A DNA stretch of 64,000 bases from Acidobacteriaceae bacterium. Lineage in GTDB: Bacteria > Acidobacteriota > Terriglobia > Terriglobales > Acidobacteriaceae. Below the pieces are notes generated by a model. It saw only the letters and a program-made list of their open reading frames with translations, did no database searches and was not told the DNA's origin. Of this stretch, positions 45,042 to 54,562 are shown in pieces; position 1 is the stretch's first letter; each line of letters begins with the position of its first letter. The DNA is taken from the NCBI GenBank assembly GCA_030037705.1, contig JASHQE010000039.1, forward strand, positions 37,468 through 101,467, written 5' to 3'. The translations under genes and the position numbers were made by a program.

Positions 45042-46094
45042 ATGAAAGTTCTGTTGACGGGTCACAGCGGGTATATAGGAACGGTAGCCGGGCCCATGTT
45101 GACTGCAGCCGGGCACGAGGTTGTGGGATTGGACACGGATCTGTACGGGGCCTGCAACTTTGGAGCGGGGCCGCGAGTAATTCCGGAGATCCGTAAAGAT
45201 CTTCGTGACCTGACAAAGTCCGATCTGGATGGATTTGAGGCGGTCGTGCACCTGGCCGCGCTGTCGAACGATCCGATCGGCAATCTGAACCGTCAGCTCA
45301 CCTACGACATTAACCATCTCGCTTCTGTGCGTCTCGCGGAACTCGCCAAGGAAGCTGGGACGACACGGTTTGTGTTTGCATCTTCGTGCAGCACCTATGG
45401 AGCGGCGGGCGATGGGTTTCTCGACGAAACCTCAGGCCTGAACCCGGTGACGCCGTACGGCGAATCGAAGGTCTACGTAGAGCGCGATGTGGCCAAGCTG
45501 GCGAGCGATAGCTTCACCCCCACGTATATGCGGAATGCGACGGCCTATGGGGCGTCGCCACGGCTGCGGCTCGATATCGTGCTGAATGATCTGGTCGCAT
45601 CGGCGTTGACGACGGGCCGAATCTACATCAAGAGTGACGGCACACCATGGCGGCCGATCGTGCACATCCGCGACATTATCGGCGCGATGATTGCCGTGCT
45701 CGATGCGCCGCGCGAGGCGGTGCATAATCAGACCTTCAACGTGGGCCGGAACGACGAGAATTTCCGCATCCGCGAACTCGCTGAAATTGTCGCTCAGGTG
45801 GTTCCCGGCTGCCGGATCGAGTATGCGCCTGGCGGCGGGCCGGATCTGCGTTGCTATCGCGTGAACTTCGACAAGATCGGCCGCCTGCTGCCTGGATTCC
45901 GTCCGCAGTGGACGGCGCGCAAAGGCGCCGAGGAACTCTACGCGGCCTACAAGAACGCGGGGCTCACGGCCGCAGACGTCGAGAACGGACGCTATGTTCG
46001 GATCAGCGAGATTCGCCGGCAGCAGCAGGCCGGAAAACTAGATAGTGACCTGCACTGGACCAGCAAGCTTGCTGAAGCCACAGTGGGCGTATAA
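45042..46094 (+). CDS. NAD-dependent epimerase/dehydratase (extended SDR)
   Basis: 350-residue extended SDR: NAD site [31 protein letters not shown], and the catalytic Tyr/Lys in TPYGESKVY. It probably epimerises or reduces a nucleotide sugar. A strong ribosome site (GAGGAGAGAT) precedes ATG 45042 after an AT-rich 180-base gap that likely holds a promoter. Following genes encode a C-methyltransferase and a cytidylyltransferase, so a CDP-linked branched sugar is likely. A CDP-glucose 4,6-dehydratase role is possible but the N-terminus does not look like RfbG. Confidence 0.88.
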   Translation: MKVLLTGHSGYIGTVAGPMLTAAGHEVVGLDTDLYGACNFGAGPRVIPEIRKDLRDLTKSDLDGFEAVVHLAALSNDPIGNLNRQLTYDINHLASVRLAELAKEAGTTRFVFASSCSTYGAAGDGFLDETSGLNPVTPYGESKVYVERDVAKLASDSFTPTYMRNATAYGASPRLRLDIVLNDLVASALTTGRIYIKSDGTPWRPIVHIRDIIGAMIAVLDAPREAVHNQTFNVGRNDENFRIRELAEIVAQVVPGCRIEYAPGGGPDLRCYRVNFDKIGRLLPGFRPQWTARKGAEELYAAYKNAGLTAADVENGRYVRISEIRRQQQAGKLDSDLHWTSKLAEATVGV

Positions 46095-46107
46095 GGGAGC
46101 GTAATCG

Positions 46108-47382
46108 ATGAGCACAGTTCCAGCACTTCAAGAGATTGAGACACAGCAGTCCGCCACCGCTACCTGCCACTTTTGTGGCGCCGGGCTCAAGGAAACCTTT
46201 GTCGACCTCGGCATGTCTCCGCTTTGCGAAAGCTATCTCGCAGCGGCGGATCTGAACCGTGGCGAAACCTTCTATCCGCTCCATGTCTATGTCTGCTCGA
46301 ATTGCTTTCTCGTGCAGTTAGAGGAGTACGAACGCGCCGAGAATATCTTTAGCGATTACGCCTATTTTTCGTCGTTTTCGGATTCCTGGCTCCGTCATGC
46401 GGATCACTACTGCGGGCAGATGAAGTCGCGCCTCGGTCTAAACGAGAAAAGCTTTGTTGTCGAGGTGGCCAGCAACGACGGTTATCTTCTGCAGTACTTC
46501 GTGCAGCGTGGCGTTCCGGTGCTGGGCATTGAGCCGGCGGCGAATGTCGCCGAAGCCGCGGTGAAAAAGGGCGTGCCGACACTGGTGAAGTTCTTTGGCG
46601 TGGAACTGGCGCAGGAGCTGGCAGAGCAGGGACGCAGCGCGGATCTGGTGCTGGGCAATAACGTGCTCGCGCAGGTGCCGGACCTGAACGACTTCGTCGA
46701 AGGTTTGAAGATCCTGCTCAAACCCGAAGGCGTGCTGACGCTCGAGTTTCCGCATCTTTCGAGATTGATCGAGCACAACGAGTTCGACACGATTTACCAC
46801 GAGCATTTTTCCTATTTCTCGCTGCTGACGACAGTGCGCATCATGGAGGCGCATGGGCTGAAGGTGTTCGACGTGGAGGAGCTGCAGTCCCATGGCGGTT
46901 CGCTGCGCGTCTTTGCATGCAGAGCCGAGGCACAAACGCATCCGATCGGGCCCAATGTCGCCCGCATCCTAGAAGCGGAACGGTCTGAGGGACTCGATAC
47001 GCTCGAAGGCTACCGGAGTTTCGCGCGGCAGGTGAAGGAGACCAAGCTTGCGCTTCTCGAACTGCTTCTGCAAGCGGCACGCGAAGGCAAGAAAGTGGCG
47101 GGTTATGGCGCGCCGGGCAAGAGCGCTACGCTGCTGCACTACTGTGGCATCGGGAAGGACCTTATCGAGTACACGGTCGATCGCAGTCCTTATAAGCAGG
47201 GGCGGTTCCTGCCCGGAACGCATATTCCGATCCATCATCCCGACCGCATTCAAGAGACCAAGCCGGATTATGTCGTGATCCTACCCTGGAACCTGCAGCG
47301 GGAGATTGTGGAGCAGCTCAAGTACATCCGCGAGTGGGGCGCAAAGTTCATTGTGCCGATACCGAAAGCAACCATTCTCTAG
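46108..47382 (+). CDS. Sugar C-methyltransferase (TylC3-like)
   Basis: 424 residues in the three-part layout of NDP-hexose C-methyltransferases. There is an N-terminal zinc-binding domain (CHFCGAGL...CSNCF), a SAM domain with VVEVASNDGYLLQYF and GIEPAANVAEAA, and a C-terminal domain with VAGYGAPGKSATLLHYCGI. It would add a methyl carbon to a keto-sugar, making a branched deoxysugar. It lies 13 bases after the SDR gene and 21 before the cytidylyltransferase. Confidence 0.9.
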   Translation: MSTVPALQEIETQQSATATCHFCGAGLKETFVDLGMSPLCESYLAAADLNRGETFYPLHVYVCSNCFLVQLEEYERAENIFSDYAYFSSFSDSWLRHADHYCGQMKSRLGLNEKSFVVEVASNDGYLLQYFVQRGVPVLGIEPAANVAEAAVKKGVPTLVKFFGVELAQELAEQGRSADLVLGNNVLAQVPDLNDFVEGLKILLKPEGVLTLEFPHLSRLIEHNEFDTIYHEHFSYFSLLTTVRIMEAHGLKVFDVEELQSHGGSLRVFACRAEAQTHPIGPNVARILEAERSEGLDTLEGYRSFARQVKETKLALLELLLQAAREGKKVAGYGAPGKSATLLHYCGIGKDLIEYTVDRSPYKQGRFLPGTHIPIHHPDRIQETKPDYVVILPWNLQREIVEQLKYIREWGAKFIVPIPKATIL

Positions 47383-47403
47383 AAAGGGAGGAGCGGCCAG
47401 GTT

Positions 47404-48255
47404 ATGAAGGTAGTGCTGTTTTGCGGCGGAGCGGGCATGCGGCTTCGCGGATACGCGGACGACGTGCCCAAGCCGATGGTGCAGATCGGAACGCGGCCGA
47501 TCATGTGGCATCTGATGAAGTACTATGCCCACTTCGGGCACAAGGATTTCATCCTGTGCCTGGGATACAAAGGCAACTGCATCAAGGATTATTTTCTGCA
47601 CTACGATGAATCGGTTTCGAACGATTTCGTCTGGTCGCACGGCGGAAAAAAGGTGGAGTTCCTGAGTCGTGACATGGATGACTGGACGATCACGTTCGTG
47701 GAGACCGGCGCGAATGCCAATATCGGGCAGCGGTTGAAAGCGATCGAGCCGTATATCCAGGACGACGAGATGTTCCTCGCCAACTATGGAGACGGTCTGA
47801 GCGATCTGCCGCTTCCCACCCTGCTTGAAAAGTTCCGAGGGAGCAATGCCATTGCGTCGATGCTGCTGGTTCAGCCAACGGCGAGCTTCGACATCGTCTA
47901 TACGCAATCGGAGGGCGCGGTAAAGGAGATTTGTCCGATCACGCGCACAGATTTCTGGATCAACGGCGGATTTTTCGCCATGCGCCGCGAGATCTTCGAA
48001 TACATCCAACCGGGTGAAGAGCTGATCCGCGAGCCGTTCCAGCGTTTGATCGACAAGCAGGCGCTGCTGGCGTACAAGTACTCCGGCTTCTGGCAGTGCA
48101 TGGATACGTTCAAGGACAAGCAGCATCTGGAAGAACTCAACCAGGGCGCGGCGCCATGGAAGGTGTGGAGTTCTGTTGCGAACGCACCGGCTGACGGAGA
48201 ATGCAAGCCCGGGCAGCAGAGCGAGCCGGCATTGGCGGTGTCTACGCGTCTATGA
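47404..48255 (+). CDS. rfbF: Glucose-1-phosphate cytidylyltransferase-like (RfbF)
   Basis: 283-residue sugar nucleotidyltransferase: VVLFCGGAGMRLRGYADDVPKPMVQIG, DFILCLGYKGNCIKDYF, MFLANYGDGLSDL and FWINGGFFAMRREIFEYI. RfbF makes CDP-glucose, the entry to CDP-deoxysugars. The protein is about 25 residues longer than Salmonella RfbF because of a C-terminal tail. ATGA overlap with the next gene shows coupling. The usual partner, CDP-glucose 4,6-dehydratase, is not in the window. Confidence 0.9.
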   Translation: MKVVLFCGGAGMRLRGYADDVPKPMVQIGTRPIMWHLMKYYAHFGHKDFILCLGYKGNCIKDYFLHYDESVSNDFVWSHGGKKVEFLSRDMDDWTITFVETGANANIGQRLKAIEPYIQDDEMFLANYGDGLSDLPLPTLLEKFRGSNAIASMLLVQPTASFDIVYTQSEGAVKEICPITRTDFWINGGFFAMRREIFEYIQPGEELIREPFQRLIDKQALLAYKYSGFWQCMDTFKDKQHLEELNQGAAPWKVWSSVANAPADGECKPGQQSEPALAVSTRL

Positions 48256-48902
48256 TGCCTTTGAACCTGAGCACACGCGCTGACGCAGGCTTGAAGATTC
48301 TATGCATGGGGGCGCACTCGGATGATATCGAGATCGGCTGCGGAGGGACGATCCTCACCCTGGCCGAGCGGTATCCGGGATGCGAATTTCACTGGGTTGT
48401 TTTCACCGCGCGCGGAGTGCGGGAGACGGAAGCCAAGCGCGCTGCGGAACTGTTTGCAGGATCGCGTTTACGAGGGACCTATCTCAAAACATTGCGCGAT
48501 GGCTTTCTGCCTTACGACGGCGACGAGGTGAAGGCCGTCTTTGAGGATGAGCTGAAGCCGATAAATCCCGATCTCATCTTCACGCATAATAACAAGGATG
48601 CGCATCAAGATCATCGGCTGCTCTCGGAACTAACCTGGAACACTTTCCGCAATCACCTGATTCTCGAGTACGAGATTCCGAAGTATGACGGCGACCTGGG
48701 ACGGCCCAGCGTTTTTGTGCCGCTGAAATGCGAGACCTGCGATGCGAAGGTTGCCCATCTGATGGATGCCTTTGGATCGCAGCGGAACAAGCGCTGGTTC
48801 GAGCCGGAGACCTTTCTTGCTCTGATGCGGCTGCGGGGAATGGAATGCGTCGCGGAGAGCGGTTACGCCGAGGCTTTCTACTCGCGCAAACTGGTGTTGT
48901 AA
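48252..48902 (+). CDS. PIG-L family deacetylase
   Basis: About 216-residue zinc-dependent N-deacetylase: metal motif GAHSDDIEIGCGGT and HNNKDAHQDHRLLSE. Such proteins deacetylate GlcNAc-type residues in lipids, mycothiol-like thiols and sugars. ATG 48252 overlaps the RfbF stop; the track's 48201 start adds 17 residues inside rfbF. It is the last gene of the CDP-sugar group, 68 bases before the flippase. Confidence 0.9.
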   Translation: MMPLNLSTRADAGLKILCMGAHSDDIEIGCGGTILTLAERYPGCEFHWVVFTARGVRETEAKRAAELFAGSRLRGTYLKTLRDGFLPYDGDEVKAVFEDELKPINPDLIFTHNNKDAHQDHRLLSELTWNTFRNHLILEYEIPKYDGDLGRPSVFVPLKCETCDAKVAHLMDAFGSQRNKRWFEPETFLALMRLRGMECVAESGYAEAFYSRKLVL

Positions 48903-48970
48903 TCGCCGGACTGCTGGCCACGAAGCTTTGAAACAGGATTGAATGCGAAGATCGCTTCGCAAAGGACACG

Positions 48971-50446
48971 ATGAAGGATTTAAAAGAACGGACGCTGCGG
49001 GGCGGCATCGCGAGAAGCTGTGGTCTGGCGGCACGATTTGGCCTGCGGCTGGTCACGCTCATGATCCTGGCACGGCTCCTGGACCCCAAAGACTTTGGGC
49101 TCGTGGGGATGGTGACTGCGTTCACCGGGGTTCTGGATATATTTCGCGACTTTGGCCTTTCTGCCGCTACGGTGCAGCGTGTTTCTGTGACGCAAGAACA
49201 GGTCTCTACCTTATTTTGGATCAATATCGCCTTCGGCGTCGTCCTCGCGGTGTTTATGGCGGTCATAGCGCCGGGTATTGCCGCCTTCTATCATGAGCCG
49301 CGGTTGGTCTGGGTAACGGTGGTGCTGGCGAGTGGACTGATTTTGAATGCGGCCGGCGTGCAGCACTCGGCGCTGCTGCAGCGCGAGATGCGCTTCACGA
49401 CGCTTGCCGTCATTGACGTGATTGCGCTGGTCGTGGCCGGAATAGTCGCCGTCGCTGGCGCTAAGGCCGGTTATGGATACTGGTCTCTCGTTGCCATGAC
49501 GGTCTCGCTTCCTCTCACCACGGCCATGGGCGTATGGCTGGCTACGGGCTGGATTCCGGGTCCTCCGCGCCGGCAATCGGGCGTGCGTTCGATGATGCGT
49601 TTCGGCGGCACGCTGACGGTGACCGGTCTCACCGTTTATCTCGCCAACAATCTGGACAAGGTTCTGCTCGGACGTTTTTGGGGAGTGGATGCACTGGGTT
49701 TATATGGACGCGCCTATCAGCTCATCAATATTCCTACGAGCAATCTGAATTCCGCCGCGGGCGAAGTGGCATTTTCCGCGCTCTCGCGGCTCCAGGACGA
49801 TCCGGCGCGGCGGAGGAACTATTTTCTGAAAGGTTTCTCGTTGGTGTTGGGACTGACTCTGCCGATTACGATTGCCTGCGCTCTCTTTGCCAACGATGCT
49901 GTGGTCGTTCTTCTCGGACCCAAGTGGAAAGACGCCGCGCCGATCTTCCGGCTCCTCGCGCCCACGATTCTGGTCTTTGCCGTGGCGAACCCGTTATCGT
50001 GGCTGCTCTCGGCCAGCGGGCTGATCGCCCGGCAGATGAAAATGTCGCTGGTGATTGCTCCCGGCATGATTCTCGGTTATGTGATTGGATTGCCGTACGG
50101 GCCTAAAGGCGTTGCGTGCGCGTATTCGATTGTGATGATGGCCTGGGTGTTGCCGCTGATCGCGTGGGCGGTTCATGGCACGGAGATTTCTTTTTGGGAT
50201 GTCGTGCGAACCGCAGGCCCGCCGCTGCTTTCAAGCTTTGCGGCTGGAGCGCTGGCCTTGGGTGTCGGGCTCACGCTGGCTCACGGCTTTTCGCCTTTGG
50301 TCCGCCTAATCATCGAGAGTGGTGTGCTGATCGCAGTGTTTCTTGCGGCCGTGATGCTGGTGGCAGGGCAAAGATCACTTTACTTTGGGCTATTGTCCGG
50401 AGCATTGGGCTTATCGGGCAAGAACAAAGTGCCCGCTTCGGCTTAG
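48971..50446 (+). CDS. Wzx-type oligosaccharide flippase
   Basis: 491-residue MOP-superfamily membrane protein with about 12 to 14 hydrophobic segments (LRLVTLMILARLL, VLAVFMAVIAPGIAAF, PITIACALFANDAVVVLLG and others). It has the family pattern RLLDPKDFGLVGMVTAF and ALGLYGRAYQLINIPTSNLNSA, close to the TuaB/WzxC type. It flips the undecaprenyl-linked repeat unit to the periplasm. It is the only flippase seen, pairing with the polymerase candidate at 27823. Confidence 0.93.
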   Translation: MKDLKERTLRGGIARSCGLAARFGLRLVTLMILARLLDPKDFGLVGMVTAFTGVLDIFRDFGLSAATVQRVSVTQEQVSTLFWINIAFGVVLAVFMAVIAPGIAAFYHEPRLVWVTVVLASGLILNAAGVQHSALLQREMRFTTLAVIDVIALVVAGIVAVAGAKAGYGYWSLVAMTVSLPLTTAMGVWLATGWIPGPPRRQSGVRSMMRFGGTLTVTGLTVYLANNLDKVLLGRFWGVDALGLYGRAYQLINIPTSNLNSAAGEVAFSALSRLQDDPARRRNYFLKGFSLVLGLTLPITIACALFANDAVVVLLGPKWKDAAPIFRLLAPTILVFAVANPLSWLLSASGLIARQMKMSLVIAPGMILGYVIGLPYGPKGVACAYSIVMMAWVLPLIAWAVHGTEISFWDVVRTAGPPLLSSFAAGALALGVGLTLAHGFSPLVRLIIESGVLIAVFLAAVMLVAGQRSLYFGLLSGALGLSGKNKVPASA

Positions 50447-50456
50447 AGAAACCGCG

Positions 50457-51197
50457 ATGGCCTCTGAGCAGAAGTTTCGTCCGCTGGCGGGATGCACCGC
50501 CGTCGTCACTGGCGCAAGCAGCGGGATCGGCCGGGCGCTTGCCGTTGCTCTTTCTCGGGAAGGAGTGCGGATCTGTGCCGTGGGAAGAAATCACATCGCA
50601 CTTGCGGAGACGGCGGCTGCCGCGCAGAAAGACGCACCGATTACCGTCTTTCCCGCGGATATCACGATCGAAGAGGAGATGGGTAGTCTTCTCAAGTATC
50701 TGCATGAAGCCGGCAGCCTAGACATTCTCATTCATTCGGCCGCGGTTTTCTCTCAGCAACCGATGGAACGGGCGCGAACCGAGGACCTGGACCTGCAATA
50801 TGCAGTGAATGTGCGAGCACCGTACCGATTGACGCAGCAGGTTTTGCCGCTGCTCGTCGCCGCGCAAGGACAAATCGCCTTCATCAACTCCAGTGCAGGC
50901 CTGGCGGTGAAACGCGCGGAGATTGGGCAATACGCGGCGACGAAACATGCGTTGCGGGCGATCGCGGACAGTTTGCGGGCAGAGGTTAACCCCCAAGGGG
51001 TCCGCGTCCTTTCGGTCTATCTCGGACGGACGGCGACACCGATGCAGGAAGCAGTCTTCCGCGCCGAAGGCAAGATATATCATCCTGAAGCATTGCTGCA
51101 GCCAGAGGATGTTGCTTCTGTCATTGTCCACACGCTCAAACTTCCGCCGACTGCCGAAGTAACGGATATCAACATCAGGCCCATGCGCGCAGTTTAA
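50457..51197 (+). CDS. Short-chain dehydrogenase/reductase
   Basis: 246-residue classical SDR: TGASSGIGRALAVAL, VNVRAPYRL, INSSAGLAV and the YAATKHAL catalytic Tyr/Lys. It is NAD(P)-dependent; a sugar or lipid substrate cannot be told. ATG 50457 is ten bases after the flippase stop; the track's 50385 start is inside that gene. It is the last gene of this group, followed by a 290-base gap. Confidence 0.88.
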   Translation: MASEQKFRPLAGCTAVVTGASSGIGRALAVALSREGVRICAVGRNHIALAETAAAAQKDAPITVFPADITIEEEMGSLLKYLHEAGSLDILIHSAAVFSQQPMERARTEDLDLQYAVNVRAPYRLTQQVLPLLVAAQGQIAFINSSAGLAVKRAEIGQYAATKHALRAIADSLRAEVNPQGVRVLSVYLGRTATPMQEAVFRAEGKIYHPEALLQPEDVASVIVHTLKLPPTAEVTDINIRPMRAV

Positions 51198-51368
51198 CGA
51201 ATGGTTCTATAATGAATCAGACACTCGGGCCAAAAAAGAGAGCCGATAGGCCGGATGAGCCGTTCGGGACCGGCAAGCGCCATTCTAAGGCATTTGTGCA
51301 GGGCTGTTGCGAAGGGGCGCGGTTTTGAAAATTTTATTTCCTAGAAAAGGAAAACTGCATTGCGGGAA

Positions 51369-51398
51369 TTGCCTGGTTCGCATCCAAATGCTTAATAA
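51369..51398 (+). promoter_or_regulatory. Possible promoter of the secreted-protein gene
   Basis: TTGCCT (51369-51374), 18-base spacer, TAATAA (51393-51398), about 90 bases before the GTG at 51488. Both boxes are close to consensus, but the spacing is one longer than ideal. Confidence 0.35.
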
Positions 51399-51487
51399 TT
51401 TTCGTTACTTGCGAGAGAGCGGCCGCGAACTGATAGACTGAGCGTTCAAAGGCCCTCAACCCCGCATACGCGAAGAAGGACGTCACG

Positions 51488-52984
51488 GTGCGACGCTTTC
51501 CCCTCCTCTTATCAGTACTTCTCTGGTGCTCGCTCGCTTGGGCACAGACGCCAACGCTGGTGCAACATGTAAGCTGCCCCAATTCCGGTGAGCTTGGCAG
51601 CGGGATCGGCGGCGCGATGAGCAGCACGCCAACCTATCAATGCCCTTTACCGGAACCTACGCAGGCGGGGAACGCGATCCTTCTGGGGCTTTTCTCCGAC
51701 AACACCGGAAACCCCAAATGGACAGTTTCCGACGATAAATCGAATACCTGGACACTTGCGGGCAGCACCACAGACAGCAACGGCAATATCTTGGCTGTGT
51801 ATTATGCGCTGAACGTGGCGGCAGGAACCCGGATGTTATCGGTCAAGAATTCCGGGGGCACGAACGGCTATACTGCGGTCTCTGCAAGCGAATACTATAA
51901 CGTTGCTGCGTCTTCCGCACTCGATGCGCAAGTCTGCAGTGCGGGCGCGAGTTCCAAGTCAATTTCCGCAGGAAGTATTACGCCGGGAACTGCCGGAGAC
52001 CTGTTCTGGCAGTGGGCTGCCGATACGAACAGTGCGGCGGTAGCTTCATTCACAGCCGGTTCGCAGTCGAATATTACCTGGCAGCTCAACGGCACGGATA
52101 TTAACGCTTCAGATGCGACGCAGGCGGGCGTCTATAGCTCGACAAGTGCAATCACTCCGACCTTCTCGAGCGGCACGGCGGAGCCTTTCGACTCGTGTGT
52201 CGTGGCTCTTAAGGCGGCGAGCGCGGGAAATCCTCCTACGCAATCCTTCCGCATTGTGCACATGCTGCACGCAGAGATGAATTCGACCTCTGCAGGTTCG
52301 TATGCTGTTGAGATGCCCACGTCCGGCAATTTGTTCGTAATCTCTTTTTCCTCGGGCGGAAATACGATAAGTTCCATCACCGGCAGCCCTTCGAACACGT
52401 GGACAAACACCGGCGGGCCCACCAATCCTGATAATCAGTCTACCTATGCGGATCAGCAGATCTATTACGCGGCGAACGCTTCACCCTCAAACTCGATGAC
52501 CTTGAGCATCGGTCAAACCGGCACTTTGACGGGCACCGTGTATATGCTCTACGACTTCGTCGGCGCAGCAACTTCGCCTTTTGACGTGGACTCGGGTGGT
52601 CAGGAAGGAGATCAGGGCAGCGAGGCGACGCAGCTTTCAACGTGTACGGGTTGCCTGACTCCTTCATCGCCTAATGAAGTGATCTTAGGCAATGTCGGTC
52701 AGGACTGGTGCACGGCTACGGGTATCTTGACGCCCAGCGGAGCCTTGTTCGATGCGGCCACTTATACCGGTAACAGCGTGAATGGTCCTGAGCCGGTGGA
52801 TCAGAACAATGGGTGGTTCCACTATTACGACGTCGCGGCCAGCGCGCTTTCTGCTAGCTGGAGTTATACCTGCGGCAGCTATGCTCAAGCAGGATGGGCG
52901 GGCAGGCTGGCTGCATTCAAAGGGGCAACCGGCAATCAACCGGAGCCGCCGACCAATGTGAAGGCTGCGGTTGTTCAGCAATGA
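51488..52984 (+). CDS. Secreted protein with an internal domain duplication
   Basis: 498 residues with a signal peptide (RRFPLLLSVLLWCSLAWAQ) and two similar beta-rich halves. Both contain a GN(A/L)(I/F)(L/V) start, an NTWT strand, a YYAxN strand, and end in a segment like VVALKA or RLAAFKGA. I do not recognise the family; the halves look like jelly-roll domains. The C-terminus is PPTNVKAAVVQQ, like the beta-helix protein at 23984. GTG 51488 follows AAGGA. Extracellular matrix or EPS binding is plausible. Confidence 0.75.
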   Translation: MRRFPLLLSVLLWCSLAWAQTPTLVQHVSCPNSGELGSGIGGAMSSTPTYQCPLPEPTQAGNAILLGLFSDNTGNPKWTVSDDKSNTWTLAGSTTDSNGNILAVYYALNVAAGTRMLSVKNSGGTNGYTAVSASEYYNVAASSALDAQVCSAGASSKSISAGSITPGTAGDLFWQWAADTNSAAVASFTAGSQSNITWQLNGTDINASDATQAGVYSSTSAITPTFSSGTAEPFDSCVVALKAASAGNPPTQSFRIVHMLHAEMNSTSAGSYAVEMPTSGNLFVISFSSGGNTISSITGSPSNTWTNTGGPTNPDNQSTYADQQIYYAANASPSNSMTLSIGQTGTLTGTVYMLYDFVGAATSPFDVDSGGQEGDQGSEATQLSTCTGCLTPSSPNEVILGNVGQDWCTATGILTPSGALFDAATYTGNSVNGPEPVDQNNGWFHYYDVAASALSASWSYTCGSYAQAGWAGRLAAFKGATGNQPEPPTNVKAAVVQQ

Positions 52985-53151
52985 GGAATACCATTCAGCC
53001 TATAGCATGTTTTTAGAATCCGATTCTGTTCGTGTGGCATGTGTGAGATCCAGTAATAAGCCGGGGTCCATTCGATAGGTAATTCGCGGCAGTCATGGAT
53101 GAAACACACTCTAGGTCTCTGACCATTTGATTAAATACTACCTCTGGGTGC

Positions 53152-53195
53152 CCCGGGTCATCCGCCGTGGCGGACGGCGGCGGATGAGACCCGGG
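53152..53195. repeat. Long GC-rich hairpin repeat
   Basis: CCCGGGTCATCCGCCG pairs with CGGCGGATGAGACCCGGG with a two-base bulge. The neighbouring CTCTGGGTGCCCC resembles CTCTGGGGCACCC near 63935, and a shorter TCCGCCGCGGCGGA hairpin lies at about 63889, so this is one member of a dispersed intergenic repeat. Confidence 0.6.
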
Positions 53196-53233
53196 AGAGC
53201 ACGCATAGGTAAGGCTGTCTTGCGACCCCTGAT

Positions 53234-54433
53234 ATGTCGAAGAAAGTAGCTGTGATCGGTGGAGGTATCGTCGGTTTAGCGACCGCGTACCAGATCCTGC
53301 AGCGATTCCCGTCCGTACGATTACTTCTCTTGGAGAAAGAAGCGGGCCCTGGCCGGCATCAGACCGGGCATAATAGCGGGGTCCTGCATTGCGGACTCTA
53401 CTATAAGCCGGGCTCGACAAAGGCTCGTCTGGCAGTGCAGGGAATCCGAAGGATGGTTGCCTTTTGCGCGGAGCAAGATGTTCCGTACGAATTGTGCGGC
53501 AAGGTCGTGGTGGCCACGGAACCGGAAGAGATTCCCCGTTTACATGCGCTGTTTGAGCGCGGCACCGCAAACGGGCTGGAAGGTCTCAAGCTACTTGGCC
53601 CTGAAGAGATTCGTGAGATCGAGCCCCACGCAGCGGGCCTTATGGGAATCCGCGTTCCTCAGGAAGGGATCGTTGATTATCCGGCGGTCACTGCTGCAAT
53701 GGTCCGGCAAATTCAGGATCGCGGCGGTGAGATCCACTTCTCCTCGGAAGTGACCAGGCTCCAGAATGGAAACGGGTGGCGCATTCAATCGACTGGCGGC
53801 GAGTATGAGGCGGATTTTTTGATCAATTGTGCCGGATTGCACTGCGATCGTGTAAGCCGTATGGCGGGCAACAGTGATCCCACAAAGATAGTTCCGTTCC
53901 GCGGGGAGTACTACAAGCTGAAAAAAGAGCGGCAGTATCTGGTCCGGAATCTGATCTATCCGGTGCCGGATCCGAAGTTTCCTTTTCTGGGGGTACATTT
54001 CACGCGGCTGATCCACGGTGGCGTGGAAGCAGGGCCCAATGCCGTGCTAGCCTTCGCGCGTGAGGGATACCGGAGTTCCGATTTCTCGTTGCGCGATATG
54101 ATGGAAACGCTATCTTATAGCGGATTCTGGCGATTCTTTCTGCGCTATCCGGCTTTGTGCTGGGAAGAATTCAAGCGCTCTTACAGCAAAATGCTTTTTT
54201 GCCGGTCATTACAGCGGCTCGTGCCGGAGCTGCAGATCGACGATCTTGATCAAGGCGGATCTGGTGTTCGTGCGCAGGCGCTCTCGCCGGCGGGCGAGCT
54301 TGTGCAGGACTTTCACTTTGTGCGGCAGCCGCAGGCTCTTCATGTTTTGAATGCTCCAAGCCCTGCCGCAACGGCAAGCCTGGCAATTGCCGATGAAGTG
54401 ATCGATCGGGCGCAGGATATGATTGCATCTTAG
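53234..54433 (+). CDS. lhgO: L-2-hydroxyglutarate oxidase (LhgO-like)
   Basis: 399-residue FAD-dependent oxidoreductase: dinucleotide site VAVIGGGIVGLATAYQIL, the family motif GRHQTGHNSGVLHCGLYYKPGS and NCAGLHCDRVSRMAG. LhgO oxidises L-2-hydroxyglutarate to 2-oxoglutarate and passes electrons to the membrane quinone pool. This is central metabolism, not EPS synthesis, so its place in the locus is unexplained; it may instead oxidise a related hydroxy acid. No clear ribosome site precedes ATG 53234. It stands alone between intergenic gaps. Confidence 0.9.
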   Translation: MSKKVAVIGGGIVGLATAYQILQRFPSVRLLLLEKEAGPGRHQTGHNSGVLHCGLYYKPGSTKARLAVQGIRRMVAFCAEQDVPYELCGKVVVATEPEEIPRLHALFERGTANGLEGLKLLGPEEIREIEPHAAGLMGIRVPQEGIVDYPAVTAAMVRQIQDRGGEIHFSSEVTRLQNGNGWRIQSTGGEYEADFLINCAGLHCDRVSRMAGNSDPTKIVPFRGEYYKLKKERQYLVRNLIYPVPDPKFPFLGVHFTRLIHGGVEAGPNAVLAFAREGYRSSDFSLRDMMETLSYSGFWRFFLRYPALCWEEFKRSYSKMLFCRSLQRLVPELQIDDLDQGGSGVRAQALSPAGELVQDFHFVRQPQALHVLNAPSPAATASLAIADEVIDRAQDMIAS

Positions 54434-54562
54434 ACAAGAGCAGGTTAAGTTAGAACCAACAGATGAGATTTTTCATATGTGCGCAGTCAAGAATGTGTGC
54501 CGTTACTCATCGGCAAATGAGCAGGACCGCGGAATTCTCACGATCTTAGGGGCAAAATCGCG

